From the NCBI RefSeq assembly GCF_007860105.1, contig NZ_SJPU01000002.1, forward strand, positions 1,043,739 to 1,107,738: a stretch of 64,000 nt of DNA. Reading direction: 5' to 3'. Source of the stretch: Allorhodopirellula heiligendammensis. Its GTDB lineage: Bacteria > Planctomycetota > Planctomycetia > Pirellulales > Pirellulaceae. Position numbers and translations under genes: made by a program. Positions 9,155 to 17,058 of this stretch are shown here, piece by piece (position 1 is the first letter of the stretch; each line of letters begins with the position of its first letter). The notes under the pieces are model-generated. The model was not told the origin of the DNA and did no database searches. It saw only the letters and a list, made by a program, of their open reading frames with translations.

Positions 9155-10840
9155 ATGACTGTAGCAAAATGCAAACCAACAACCCAGCGCCCCGGGATCG
9201 CATTTGTGCTTCTAGGGTTGCTCTCGGTATGGACGCAGGTCTGGGCAGCAGAGGGGAAATGGACAGTTTCCGCCGTCGATGAGGCTGAGGGGACGCCCAT
9301 CGTGGCGAGAATCGAGTTGACCCGCCCGACGATTGAGAGCAGCCTCGGTCGGCCAGCCAGCCGCATGAAACGCTTGCGGAAAATCAAACCGTTGCCGGGA
9401 CGAACCACGGTTGAGGCGGGATACGGATTTGTCATCGACGGGCCCGTTGAACTGAAATTGAGTGAGGGGGCATACCAGTTTCGTGTCTCCCGCGGCCCAG
9501 AATATCGTGTCATCTCAGGCAATTCGACGATCGAGAAAACAAGTGCTGACGAACACACCTTCGCCCTGCCTCGGATCCTCGACATGCAGCAGTATGGGTG
9601 GACGAGCGGTGACTGCTTCGTGCCGGCGTCACGAGAAAATTTACCCATTCGCATGACTGCCGAGGATCTACATGTTGCCGCTACGACGGCACAGGGTACG
9701 TCTAGCGATAAATATTCCGACGAGGAAATCGCGGGGCTGCGTGGCCAACGCCAGCGACATGAACTACCGCCGCTGAGCGATCCTTTGTGGATTCGCCAAC
9801 ATGCCCAACCGCAAGCGGGTTTGGTCTTCTATGCCGCTGACGATCACACGCCGCCGCGGTCAGATGCAGATCCTCGCATGCACACTAATGTGGACTTGGC
9901 CGCGTTGCACCGACTCGCCAGCCTGGCATCGCAGCGCCGCAGTTCATCCGACGAGGAACCGGAGGCGTGGAAAGTCGCGATTGAAGATCCGTTCGCATGG
10001 CCGCTACCGGTCTACCTCGCCAGCGGCCAAGTGGATGGTTTTTTTGTGCTCGGCGATTGGTTGCGCCTGGATCGTTCCCTGCTGCAGTCGAAAACCGGCA
10101 GGCCGTTTCCCACCAAAGTAACGCGCAACTCGAAATCGCTCGGCCGCGAAGCTGAGCAGATCACCTGGGAGCTCCTCGACGCTGGCTTCCGCCTGGCCCC
10201 GTTGGCCGGCAGCGGTGATGAAGGCGGGCTGCACCCAGTCGGTTACAACCGACTCTATGTAGCTGGCGAGACCGCTGATTCCGCGACAATGCAACCTCGC
10301 CCCGTTGATTCCGCAGCGCAGTGGTGGTCAGGAGCGTGGGCGGGACGTAGCTTCGCCACCAACGGGCCGCTACTGATCGCCAACCTCGACGGAAAGTTGC
10401 CGGGACATGTTTTTCAAGTCGATTCCGGCAACCCCGCTCTGCTGAAGGCTGAATTGACACTCACCGTTCAAGACCCCGTCGACTATTTGGAGGTGATCTA
10501 CAATGGCCAGATCCACTACTCCGCAAAACTCGACGAATATGCGAAGGCGGGCGGAAAGATTCCACCCCTGCGCATCACCCGATCCGGCTGGGCCCTGATC
10601 CGAGTCGTGACCCTATACGAGGATCACTTTCGCGCCGCCACGACCGCGCCCTGGTACTTCGAGGTTGATGGCAAGCCCCGCATTACACGCAGCAGCGTCG
10701 AGGTCTTCCAGCAGTGGCTCGCTGACTACGAAACACATCTGCGTTCCCAGCCCGCCGTTGATTTGCAAGCCTACGCACCTTTCATCCGCTCAGCTCGAGA
10801 TTTCTGGCAAGGGCGGCTCGAAAGTGCCAATGCCAACTAA
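9155..10840 (+). CDS. Exported CehA/McbA-like protein lacking the metal-binding motif
   Basis: The start at 9155 gives a signal peptide (FVLLGLLSVWTQVWAAEG); the frame also opens upstream at 9053. The overall plan resembles CehA/McbA-family metallohydrolases with a PHP-like domain. An N-terminal carboxypeptidase-regulatory-like beta domain is followed by a segment at the place where active members carry SGDLHVH. Here it reads TSGDCFVPAS. The C-terminal motifs are kept: GRSFATNGPLL, SGWALIRVV and TAPWYFEVDG. The His/Asp metal ligands therefore appear lost and the protein may be a non-catalytic relative. Family placement is from recalled motif similarity and should be tested by profile search. 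Confidence 0.6.
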   Translation: MTVAKCKPTTQRPGIAFVLLGLLSVWTQVWAAEGKWTVSAVDEAEGTPIVARIELTRPTIESSLGRPASRMKRLRKIKPLPGRTTVEAGYGFVIDGPVELKLSEGAYQFRVSRGPEYRVISGNSTIEKTSADEHTFALPRILDMQQYGWTSGDCFVPASRENLPIRMTAEDLHVAATTAQGTSSDKYSDEEIAGLRGQRQRHELPPLSDPLWIRQHAQPQAGLVFYAADDHTPPRSDADPRMHTNVDLAALHRLASLASQRRSSSDEEPEAWKVAIEDPFAWPLPVYLASGQVDGFFVLGDWLRLDRSLLQSKTGRPFPTKVTRNSKSLGREAEQITWELLDAGFRLAPLAGSGDEGGLHPVGYNRLYVAGETADSATMQPRPVDSAAQWWSGAWAGRSFATNGPLLIANLDGKLPGHVFQVDSGNPALLKAELTLTVQDPVDYLEVIYNGQIHYSAKLDEYAKAGGKIPPLRITRSGWALIRVVTLYEDHFRAATTAPWYFEVDGKPRITRSSVEVFQQWLADYETHLRSQPAVDLQAYAPFIRSARDFWQGRLESANAN

Positions 10841-10974
10841 AGCGGCTGCGCGCGTCGACTCGCCGCAGTGCAGACGACGGCAAAACGCGTTGCTGAATTT
10901 GGAACATGCTTTGCACCACCATTTTGACTTCAACTTTGTTGAACCGTTTCCCCTACTCGAACAAGGTCAATTCG

Positions 10975-11109
10975 ATGTCGAAACCACAAGCTGGCGATAA
11001 GCTCCAATGCAAACAATGCGGTATGGAAATCGAGGTAAAAACAGCCTGTAAATGCCAGGACCATGAACCGAAGCTGGAGTGCTGCGGGAAGCCTCTGGAA
11101 AAGGTCTAG
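10975..11109 (+). CDS. Small Cys-rich (zinc-ribbon/desulforedoxin-like) protein
   Basis: A 44-residue protein. The start at 10975 is preferred over 10906 because it begins directly at the conserved-looking part (MSKPQAGDKLQCKQCGMEIE). It has a CxxC pair, a CxC pair (ACKCQ) and a CCGKPL ending, i.e. a compact metal-knuckle arrangement as in desulforedoxin or rubredoxin-like zinc ribbons. Iron or zinc binding is inferred from the cysteines only. It follows the CehA/McbA-like gene by about 130 bases on the same strand; no partner gene suggests its role. Confidence 0.6.
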   Translation: MSKPQAGDKLQCKQCGMEIEVKTACKCQDHEPKLECCGKPLEKV

Positions 11110-11173
11110 CCCTCCCTGGGGACGGGGCATTGAAGGCTGCGCGATCATCTACGGTCAATTGGCTGCTGCATCG

Positions 11174-12622
11174 TCAGCCCGCGTCCCTGATTGCAAAGGT
11201 GCTGAGATCTTGACGCAGTTGCTGCAGCATCTGCTCGCGCCGCACCTCATCGGTCATCCGCAGGATGGCGGCGGGGTGCCAAGTGGCGAGCGTTCTCATG
11301 CACCATTCCGTTGGGATCACGTCACCGCGTCGGCGAGTGATCCGAAAGTCGCGTCCGAAGAGAGCTTGTGCTGCCGTTGCCCCCAGGCAGACGATTGCAG
11401 CAGGGCGGATCGCCGCAATTTCTGCTTCGAGCCAAGGCCGACAAGCAAAGATCTCTCGTGAGTCAGGCTTCTTGTGTAGTCGATGGGGCGCACCTGTTAA
11501 TGCACCTGTCGATTCAGTTTCCACAAACTTAAAATGCTTGACGACGTTGGTGATGTAAATCTCGGAGCGGTCAATGCCTGCGTGCCGGAAAGCTTCGTCG
11601 AGCAACTTACCTGCGGGCCCGACGAAGGGCTGACCGACAATGTCTTCACGGTCTCCCGGTTGCTCGCCAATAACCATCAAACGTGCGTCCGGTGAACCCT
11701 GACCGAACACCGTCTGAGTCGCTGGGCCGTGTAAAGGGCAGGCCTGGCAACATCGGGCAGCCGCTCGCAAAGCATCGAGATCGAGCTCAGCGGGCATGAA
11801 ACTCATTGCGGTCTCCGCGAGCCCTTCTGACTTTTCGATCATCTCGTCGACGCGCGCGGGAGCCCCACGCAGCAGGTCGTCGATGAGGATCGCTTCGGGC
11901 AACGTCGACCAATGACGCACTGGCATCTCGCGTTTCATGGCAGCGATTTTGACACGCGCCGGATTGAATATCGAGGCATAATAGGTCCGCCAAAGATCTT
12001 CCAGCGCATCCTCGTCGGGGGCCTCGCTCGCCGGGACGCCAGGGCCATAAGTGAGATCCTTTCCATCCCACATCACAGATTCATCCGGGGTGAGGATCGA
12101 CCAATTCATGGCCTTGAATCGACGGGCGAAGAAGGGTGCTGCGAGTCCCACGATGCGATGGTCGGGGCGATGCCATGCGATGTAGTTCTCGCTGCCTTGA
12201 TCGTCCGCAACTTTACGGAAACGCACAAACGCTTTCATCTTGTGCACATCACGCGTGACCGCCTTCCGCATCTGCCCGAGCGCATGCACGTCGTCGTCAG
12301 TGGTCAGGTGCAGCAGTTGGCGTTCTCCGTGCCTCAGTCGCCACAACGCTCGATACAGCAATTGCCAGCGTCCTGCGTCACGATGACATGCCACCTGTCG
12401 GGCGAGGTCGAGAAAGGACGGTGGTACCGAGAACTCCACCGTGGATGCCGCGGGTTTGTTTCCATCGCCAGCAGTACGCTGGCTCGGTACCAGCCCGAAC
12501 AGCGATGGTTGTTCCGATGCCGTGCCCCAGTGCACTTCGGCGGGATGGATTCCGTGGGATATCAAACGCCGGGCCTCCGCCCGCCACCGCTCGAACGAGT
12601 CAACTTCGACGAATTGCATCAT
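11174..12622 (-). CDS. udgX: UdgX-family uracil-DNA glycosylase fused to a DUF4130-like domain
   Basis: A two-domain 482-residue protein. Residues 1-270 match the DNA-metabolism domain often linked to radical SAM proteins (DUF4130/TIGR03915 type). Residues 285-475 form a family 4-like uracil-DNA glycosylase with a CxxC...C Fe-S site (RCCQACPLHGP, C394 in ACRPW), motif GEQPGDREDIVGQPFVGPAG and TWHPAA. The UdgX-specific loop is present as PHRLHKKP, with His383 at the position of the histidine that bonds covalently to uracil sites in mycobacterial UdgX. It overlaps the upstream radical SAM gene by 4 bases. It probably acts on uracil or damaged bases in DNA. The second Met (12619) is an equally possible start. 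Confidence 0.88.
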   Translation of the reverse strand: MMQFVEVDSFERWRAEARRLISHGIHPAEVHWGTASEQPSLFGLVPSQRTAGDGNKPAASTVEFSVPPSFLDLARQVACHRDAGRWQLLYRALWRLRHGERQLLHLTTDDDVHALGQMRKAVTRDVHKMKAFVRFRKVADDQGSENYIAWHRPDHRIVGLAAPFFARRFKAMNWSILTPDESVMWDGKDLTYGPGVPASEAPDEDALEDLWRTYYASIFNPARVKIAAMKREMPVRHWSTLPEAILIDDLLRGAPARVDEMIEKSEGLAETAMSFMPAELDLDALRAAARCCQACPLHGPATQTVFGQGSPDARLMVIGEQPGDREDIVGQPFVGPAGKLLDEAFRHAGIDRSEIYITNVVKHFKFVETESTGALTGAPHRLHKKPDSREIFACRPWLEAEIAAIRPAAIVCLGATAAQALFGRDFRITRRRGDVIPTEWCMRTLATWHPAAILRMTDEVRREQMLQQLRQDLSTFAIRDAG

Positions 12623-13872
12623 ACTTCGCCCGAAACTGCTGACGACGCGGCATCAAATAACAAAAGTTGCTGCGTCTTTGGACGGATTCTGTTGCCAAGA
12701 TCGAGCTTGTCGAGATCGGCGAGCCCCGGATTGTGGTCGCTCGTCAGCACAAATGATTTGGCGCGTTTCCAGGCAACTCGGAGCTTTTTCATATCGCTCA
12801 CGGCGACTCTCTGATGTCGCCGAATTTTCAAGATGCGATCGACGGTACGCACACCCACCCCGGGAATACGTAGCAGTTCTTCTCGGCTGGCGCGATTCAC
12901 GTCGACGGGAAAGAAATGCCGATTCGCAATTGCCCAAGCGAGTTTCGGATCCATCTCCAGGGACAGATTCTGATCCACCTCCGTTACGATTTCATTCGCG
13001 TCAAATCCGTAGAAACGAATTAGCCAATCCGCTTGATAGAGCCGGTGTTCTCGTACCAATGGAGGTGATTGACCCGGCAGCCTCGCATCCGCGTGCGGGA
13101 TCGGGCTGTACGCTGAGTAGTACACGCGCCGGAGACGCTGGGCAGCATACAGGGAGGACGCGGTTTGCAAAATCTCGGCGTCTGGCGTTCCCGTTGCCCC
13201 CACAATCATCTGGGTGCTCTGCCCGGCCGGAGCAAATCGAGGCGGCTTGAATCCCGCTTTCGTGTCCTGCTTGTATTCCTCGATTCTCTGGCGGATCCCG
13301 CTCATCGCTCCTTCGATCACGGGCTTCTTTTTCTCAGGAGCGAGTTGCACCAAGTCCTGCTCGGTCGGCAATTCAATATTGACGCTCAAGCGATCTGCCC
13401 AGCGACCGGCCTCGTCGATAAGTGCCTGAGTGGCATTTGGGATCGTCTTGAGATGAATGTAGCCGCCGTAGCCATGATCGGTGCGCAGCTTCTTAGCGAC
13501 AGCCGTCAACTGTTCCATCGTGTAATCGGAGTTCTGTATGATCCCAGAGCTCAGAAACAACCCTTCGATGTAGTTGCGGCGGTAGAACTCCAATGTCAGA
13601 TCAACGACCTCATCGACTGTGAAACGAGCACGAGGAGTATCGCTGGAGATGCGATTGACGCAGTACTGACAATCATAAATGCAATAGTTCGTCAGCAGCA
13701 CCTTGAGGAGCGACACACAGCGGCCGTCGGGGGTATAGCTGTGACAAATGCCCATGCCTTCCGTACTGCCCAGAGTCGCTCCCGGACGCGTGGTCTTCGA
13801 GCCACTACTGGCGCAAGACGCGTCATACTTCGCGGCATCGGCAAGTACGGCAAGTTTCTCGCGAACGTCCAT
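12619..13872 (-). CDS. Putative DNA modification/repair radical SAM protein (UDG-linked)
   Basis: The start at 13872 (MDVREKLAVLADAAKYDASC) is chosen because this is the conserved N-terminus of the family; the frame continues upstream to 14055 with unlikely Arg-rich sequence. The protein carries a CxxxCxxC cluster motif (CIYDCQYC) that binds the 4Fe-4S/SAM centre. It has a TIM-barrel core and a C-terminal helix-hairpin-helix (LLRIPGVGVRTVDRILKI) typical of DNA-binding repair proteins. It matches the TIGR03916-type family that is found beside UdgX. The 4-base overlap with udgX supports co-translation. The substrate lesion and the chemistry are not known for this family. Confidence 0.88.
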   Translation of the reverse strand: MDVREKLAVLADAAKYDASCASSGSKTTRPGATLGSTEGMGICHSYTPDGRCVSLLKVLLTNYCIYDCQYCVNRISSDTPRARFTVDEVVDLTLEFYRRNYIEGLFLSSGIIQNSDYTMEQLTAVAKKLRTDHGYGGYIHLKTIPNATQALIDEAGRWADRLSVNIELPTEQDLVQLAPEKKKPVIEGAMSGIRQRIEEYKQDTKAGFKPPRFAPAGQSTQMIVGATGTPDAEILQTASSLYAAQRLRRVYYSAYSPIPHADARLPGQSPPLVREHRLYQADWLIRFYGFDANEIVTEVDQNLSLEMDPKLAWAIANRHFFPVDVNRASREELLRIPGVGVRTVDRILKIRRHQRVAVSDMKKLRVAWKRAKSFVLTSDHNPGLADLDKLDLGNRIRPKTQQLLLFDAASSAVSGEV

Positions 13873-14219
13873 ATCGTCTCGGCTTCTCGGGTGGGGACGG
13901 CGGAGCGTCCGAATGCGTGGGGGCTCGGATAACCGTGAAGCAGGTATGGATATTAACACCCGGCGACGGCGCCGCGCCACACCGTTTGCCAAGCGGCAGC
14001 AAACCGTTTGGATACAAAACTGGGACGATGACCCATGGCAGCTCTCAGCTCTCAAGTCTCAAGCATCTCAAGCATTCGCTGTGCCGAAGGGTGGCCCGCA
14101 ATTTGCTCGTCACTATTTGGATAAATCCGTATCCAGATAGATCAGTTACCCAGCCAATTCCGTTGCTCAGTCGGATCCGTTACCGAGCCAGTTCATTTGC
14201 CCGATCGTAGGAGAGTCTT

Positions 14220-14438
14220 GTGTCGCAAAAATTCCGTATCCATCAGCACGTCAGTTGGAACTACGCTGGCAACGTGGCACGGGGCCAAATCAAGGAATCG
14301 TTTGTCGAGAAAGTTACGAAGACGATTCAGGGCACCGAGGTAACGCGAAACGGTAGCGAACAAGAACCCGCGTACCTGATTGAGCAAGAAGACGGCGACC
14401 AAGTTCTCAAAAGTGAGAGTGAGTTATCAAAGCCATGA
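14220..14438 (+). CDS. Small DUF2945 / HVA1-TUDOR domain protein
   Basis: A 72-residue protein beginning at GTG 14220 with a good upstream Shine-Dalgarno sequence (AGGAGAG, about 4 bases before). The sequence (VSWNYAGNVARGQI, YLIEQEDGDQVLKSESEL) matches the hypervirulence-associated Tudor-like domain family, a small beta-barrel. Its biochemical role is unknown. It overlaps the SDR gene downstream by 4 bases (ATGA), so the two are probably translated together. Confidence 0.8.
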   Translation: MSQKFRIHQHVSWNYAGNVARGQIKESFVEKVTKTIQGTEVTRNGSEQEPAYLIEQEDGDQVLKSESELSKP

Positions 14439-15454
14439 AAGTTTTATCTCAAGTGGCCATCGGCGCGTTGGCCGGCTACACAGCACTGCAATTAGGCCGC
14501 AGGTATATCTGGAGCCAGCGAAGTTTTGACTGGCGAAATAAGCGGGTGGTCATCACCGGAGGGTCCCGCGGACTGGGTTTAGTGATTGCCCGTCAGTTGG
14601 CTGCCAAGGGAGCGCGACTGGCGATCTGTGCTCGTTCCCGCAGTGACCTGGAAACCGCCACTGCTGAGTTGAGACATCGCGGGGCCGAGGTAATTGCCGC
14701 GCCGTGCGACGTGCGCGACGATCACGAGGTTCGATCTTTCATCGACGGGGTTACCGGGCGGTTCGGAGGTGTGGATGTCTTGCTGAATGTGGCTGGTATT
14801 ATTTCCGTCGGGCCACTCGATTCAATGACGATGGCCGACTTCGAAGACTCCATGCAAACCAACTGTTGGGGGGCCCTGCGGATGTCGCAGCGAGTTTTGC
14901 CGTCGATGCGAGACCAGGGGTGGGGCCGCATCGTTAATGTCGCGTCGCTCGGCGGCAAGCGTGCCGTACCCCATATGCTGCCCTACGCGGCGAGCAAGTT
15001 TGCTCTGGTGGGGTTGTCCAACGGGATGCGTGCCGAACTCAAGCAAGAAAACATTTTCGTCACGACAGCCTGTCCCGGACTGATGCGGACCGGCAGCCCC
15101 CGCAATGCAATCTTCAAGTCGCAACACCGCGAGGAATATGCGTGGTTCAGTATTGGCGACTCCCTACCCCTCATGTCGATGAATGCGGAAACCGCTGCCG
15201 CACAAATCTTGCATGCCTGCCAACAGGGACGCGGCGAAGTCTTCATTCACAGCCCGCTGAACATCACAATCGCTCTTCAAAATGCATTTCCTGAGATCAC
15301 TCAAGACATCCTAGCGATGGCTGCGAGCGTACTTCCCAAAATGGGCGGCATTGGTCGTGCAGCAGCCAAGGGGTATGAAAGCGAGTCAGCCTGGTCGCCG
15401 TCCATCCTGACCGAACTGACTCAACGAGCTGCCGCAGCCAACAATGAGCTGTAG
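14435..15454 (+). CDS. Short-chain dehydrogenase/reductase, probably membrane-attached
   Basis: A 339-residue SDR. The Rossmann motif TGGSRGLG follows an N-terminal hydrophobic segment (VAIGALAGYTALQLG) that may anchor it to the membrane. The NAG-like element is NVAGI, the catalytic Ser lies in VASLGGKRAV, and the YxxxK pair is in PYAASKFAL. It probably reduces or oxidises a carbonyl or alcohol with NAD(P)(H); the substrate cannot be read from sequence. The C-terminal 80 residues extend beyond a minimal SDR. It is coupled to the upstream Tudor-like gene by a 4-base overlap. Confidence 0.88.
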   Translation: MKVLSQVAIGALAGYTALQLGRRYIWSQRSFDWRNKRVVITGGSRGLGLVIARQLAAKGARLAICARSRSDLETATAELRHRGAEVIAAPCDVRDDHEVRSFIDGVTGRFGGVDVLLNVAGIISVGPLDSMTMADFEDSMQTNCWGALRMSQRVLPSMRDQGWGRIVNVASLGGKRAVPHMLPYAASKFALVGLSNGMRAELKQENIFVTTACPGLMRTGSPRNAIFKSQHREEYAWFSIGDSLPLMSMNAETAAAQILHACQQGRGEVFIHSPLNITIALQNAFPEITQDILAMAASVLPKMGGIGRAAAKGYESESAWSPSILTELTQRAAAANNEL

Positions 15455-15562
15455 TGCTTCGCCGAGATTGAAGTTTGGATTCGAACGACTGCCTGGAGGC
15501 TCACGCGTCGCTGCTCACTCCGCCAACGGGTGATCGCAGAACCATCCATGGCCAAACCTCGT

Positions 15563-17056
15563 TCATTCCTGGGGGATCTCGTTGAGGGTGTAATACGCGT
15601 TCGTATGGACGAGCTCTGCGTCATCCCGGGAGCGAATCGTATCGAGATCAAATTGGTGAACATGCCCTCGAACGAGTCCCTCGACACGCAGATTCACTCG
15701 CAGACCATCCTCAGAAACTTCGGCAGCTAGAATCGTGGGAGTCGTGTGATCGACTTCGGGGCTGCCATATGCTTGACGATACATATGGGTATAAGTCGTC
15801 AGGTCATAGGAACGAGGATCAGCAGCAATCTCACGGTCAACCGGCAGGGTGAACGTAATTCCAAATCCATCGGGACGGGCCTGGATTTCCTTGATCTCAA
15901 ACGGGACAACGCCGGTCCAATCCAATCGTTGAACTGCGAATGGCCGCGGTCCGCGCACGGGCCATCCTCGGTTGGTGCCACCCACAATCAAATCACCTTC
16001 CGGGGTGAATGCGCACGCCAGCAAACCAGTCGCCAAGCCCTCGCGAAACGGATAGCACGCCCCCTGCCACACTCCATTGATCTGCTCCGTCGTGGCCCGC
16101 ATGACAACACTCAAACTGAAATCGCCGATGAAAATCTGGTTCTCGAACGGACCGAACTTGCCGCCGCTGCGATCAACGACAAACCCGGAGATCGAACGTC
16201 CCATCTTGATGTAGGGAAACACGACCGCATACGGAACGAGTTCTTTGACCCGCTCTCGTTCGATTTCCAAGCGGGAGGGCGTGTTGGGAACGATCGGCGG
16301 CGCACCCATTTGTCCGTCGCTCAATTCGTTGGCCAGCGGATACCAATTGAAACTGATTGGATGCCCCATGAAGCCCCCGAGCTCCAGCACTTTCAGCGAA
16401 CACGAGCCATTCCAGGGACCTTGGCTCTCGGCATAGAACATCACTCCATGCTCATTGGGTCCGATGCCACAGGGGCTGCGGATGCCGCTGCAGACAGGGA
16501 TCGTTTTCCCCTCCGGCGTGACTTTGAGGCACCAGCCTCGAAATGGCACTTTGGAGTTGTACGACTCCGACAGGCAGAGTGCGACCCAGGTATCGCCTTG
16601 GTCGTCGGGCTTAGAACCGAATGCAAATTCGTGGTAGTTGCGAAACCCCCAGACGTCGCTCAGCGTCTCAAAGTTGTCGGCGCGACCGTCGCCATCGGTA
16701 TCCGTGATGCGTGTCACCTCCCCTTGCTGTGTGACTGTAAATGCACCGTCCCGGTACGACATCCCCATCAATTCATCGAGGCCAGATGCGAACAGCGACA
16801 CCTCTGGCTGCGGGCTATCTGCAAACGCACCGCGGACGATATACAAATCGCCCCGTCGCGTACCTATCGCGAGCTGGCCCTCGGGCATGACTTCAAAACA
16901 GCCTGCCTCAATCGCAGCATCTTCAGGCAGCGGGACTTCGACGATCCGGTAGTACTTGGACTCCTGTTCAGCCGTGCCCCAGTACTCGCCGAGCGTCTCG
17001 GCGTGCGTCCTCACCAGGGAGAGCATCAAGATCAATGGGAATATGAGATAACGCAA
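15563..17056 (-). CDS. Exported beta-propeller protein partnered with a multi-heme cytochrome
   Basis: It begins with a signal peptide (MRYLIFPLILMLSLVRTHA) and has a glucose/sorbosone-dehydrogenase-like propeller fold of the DUF7133 kind. The recognisable elements are VMPEGQLAIGTRRGDLYIV, ITDTDGDGRADNFETLSDVWGF, SGIRSPCGIGPNEHG and FIGDFSLSVVMR, with a C-terminal beta-domain. Such planctomycete proteins are often found with c-type cytochromes and may oxidise sugars or simply bind partners. The gene starts 2 bases after the stop of the six-heme cytochrome gene, so the two form an operon. Catalysis is not proven by any motif I can see. Confidence 0.75.
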   Translation of the reverse strand: MRYLIFPLILMLSLVRTHAETLGEYWGTAEQESKYYRIVEVPLPEDAAIEAGCFEVMPEGQLAIGTRRGDLYIVRGAFADSPQPEVSLFASGLDELMGMSYRDGAFTVTQQGEVTRITDTDGDGRADNFETLSDVWGFRNYHEFAFGSKPDDQGDTWVALCLSESYNSKVPFRGWCLKVTPEGKTIPVCSGIRSPCGIGPNEHGVMFYAESQGPWNGSCSLKVLELGGFMGHPISFNWYPLANELSDGQMGAPPIVPNTPSRLEIERERVKELVPYAVVFPYIKMGRSISGFVVDRSGGKFGPFENQIFIGDFSLSVVMRATTEQINGVWQGACYPFREGLATGLLACAFTPEGDLIVGGTNRGWPVRGPRPFAVQRLDWTGVVPFEIKEIQARPDGFGITFTLPVDREIAADPRSYDLTTYTHMYRQAYGSPEVDHTTPTILAAEVSEDGLRVNLRVEGLVRGHVHQFDLDTIRSRDDAELVHTNAYYTLNEIPQE

Positions 17057-17058
17057 AT

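Noticed and set aside
11912-12814. Plus-strand 300-residue ORF opposite udgX
   Set aside because: It is antisense to two well-supported genes and lacks recognisable motifs.
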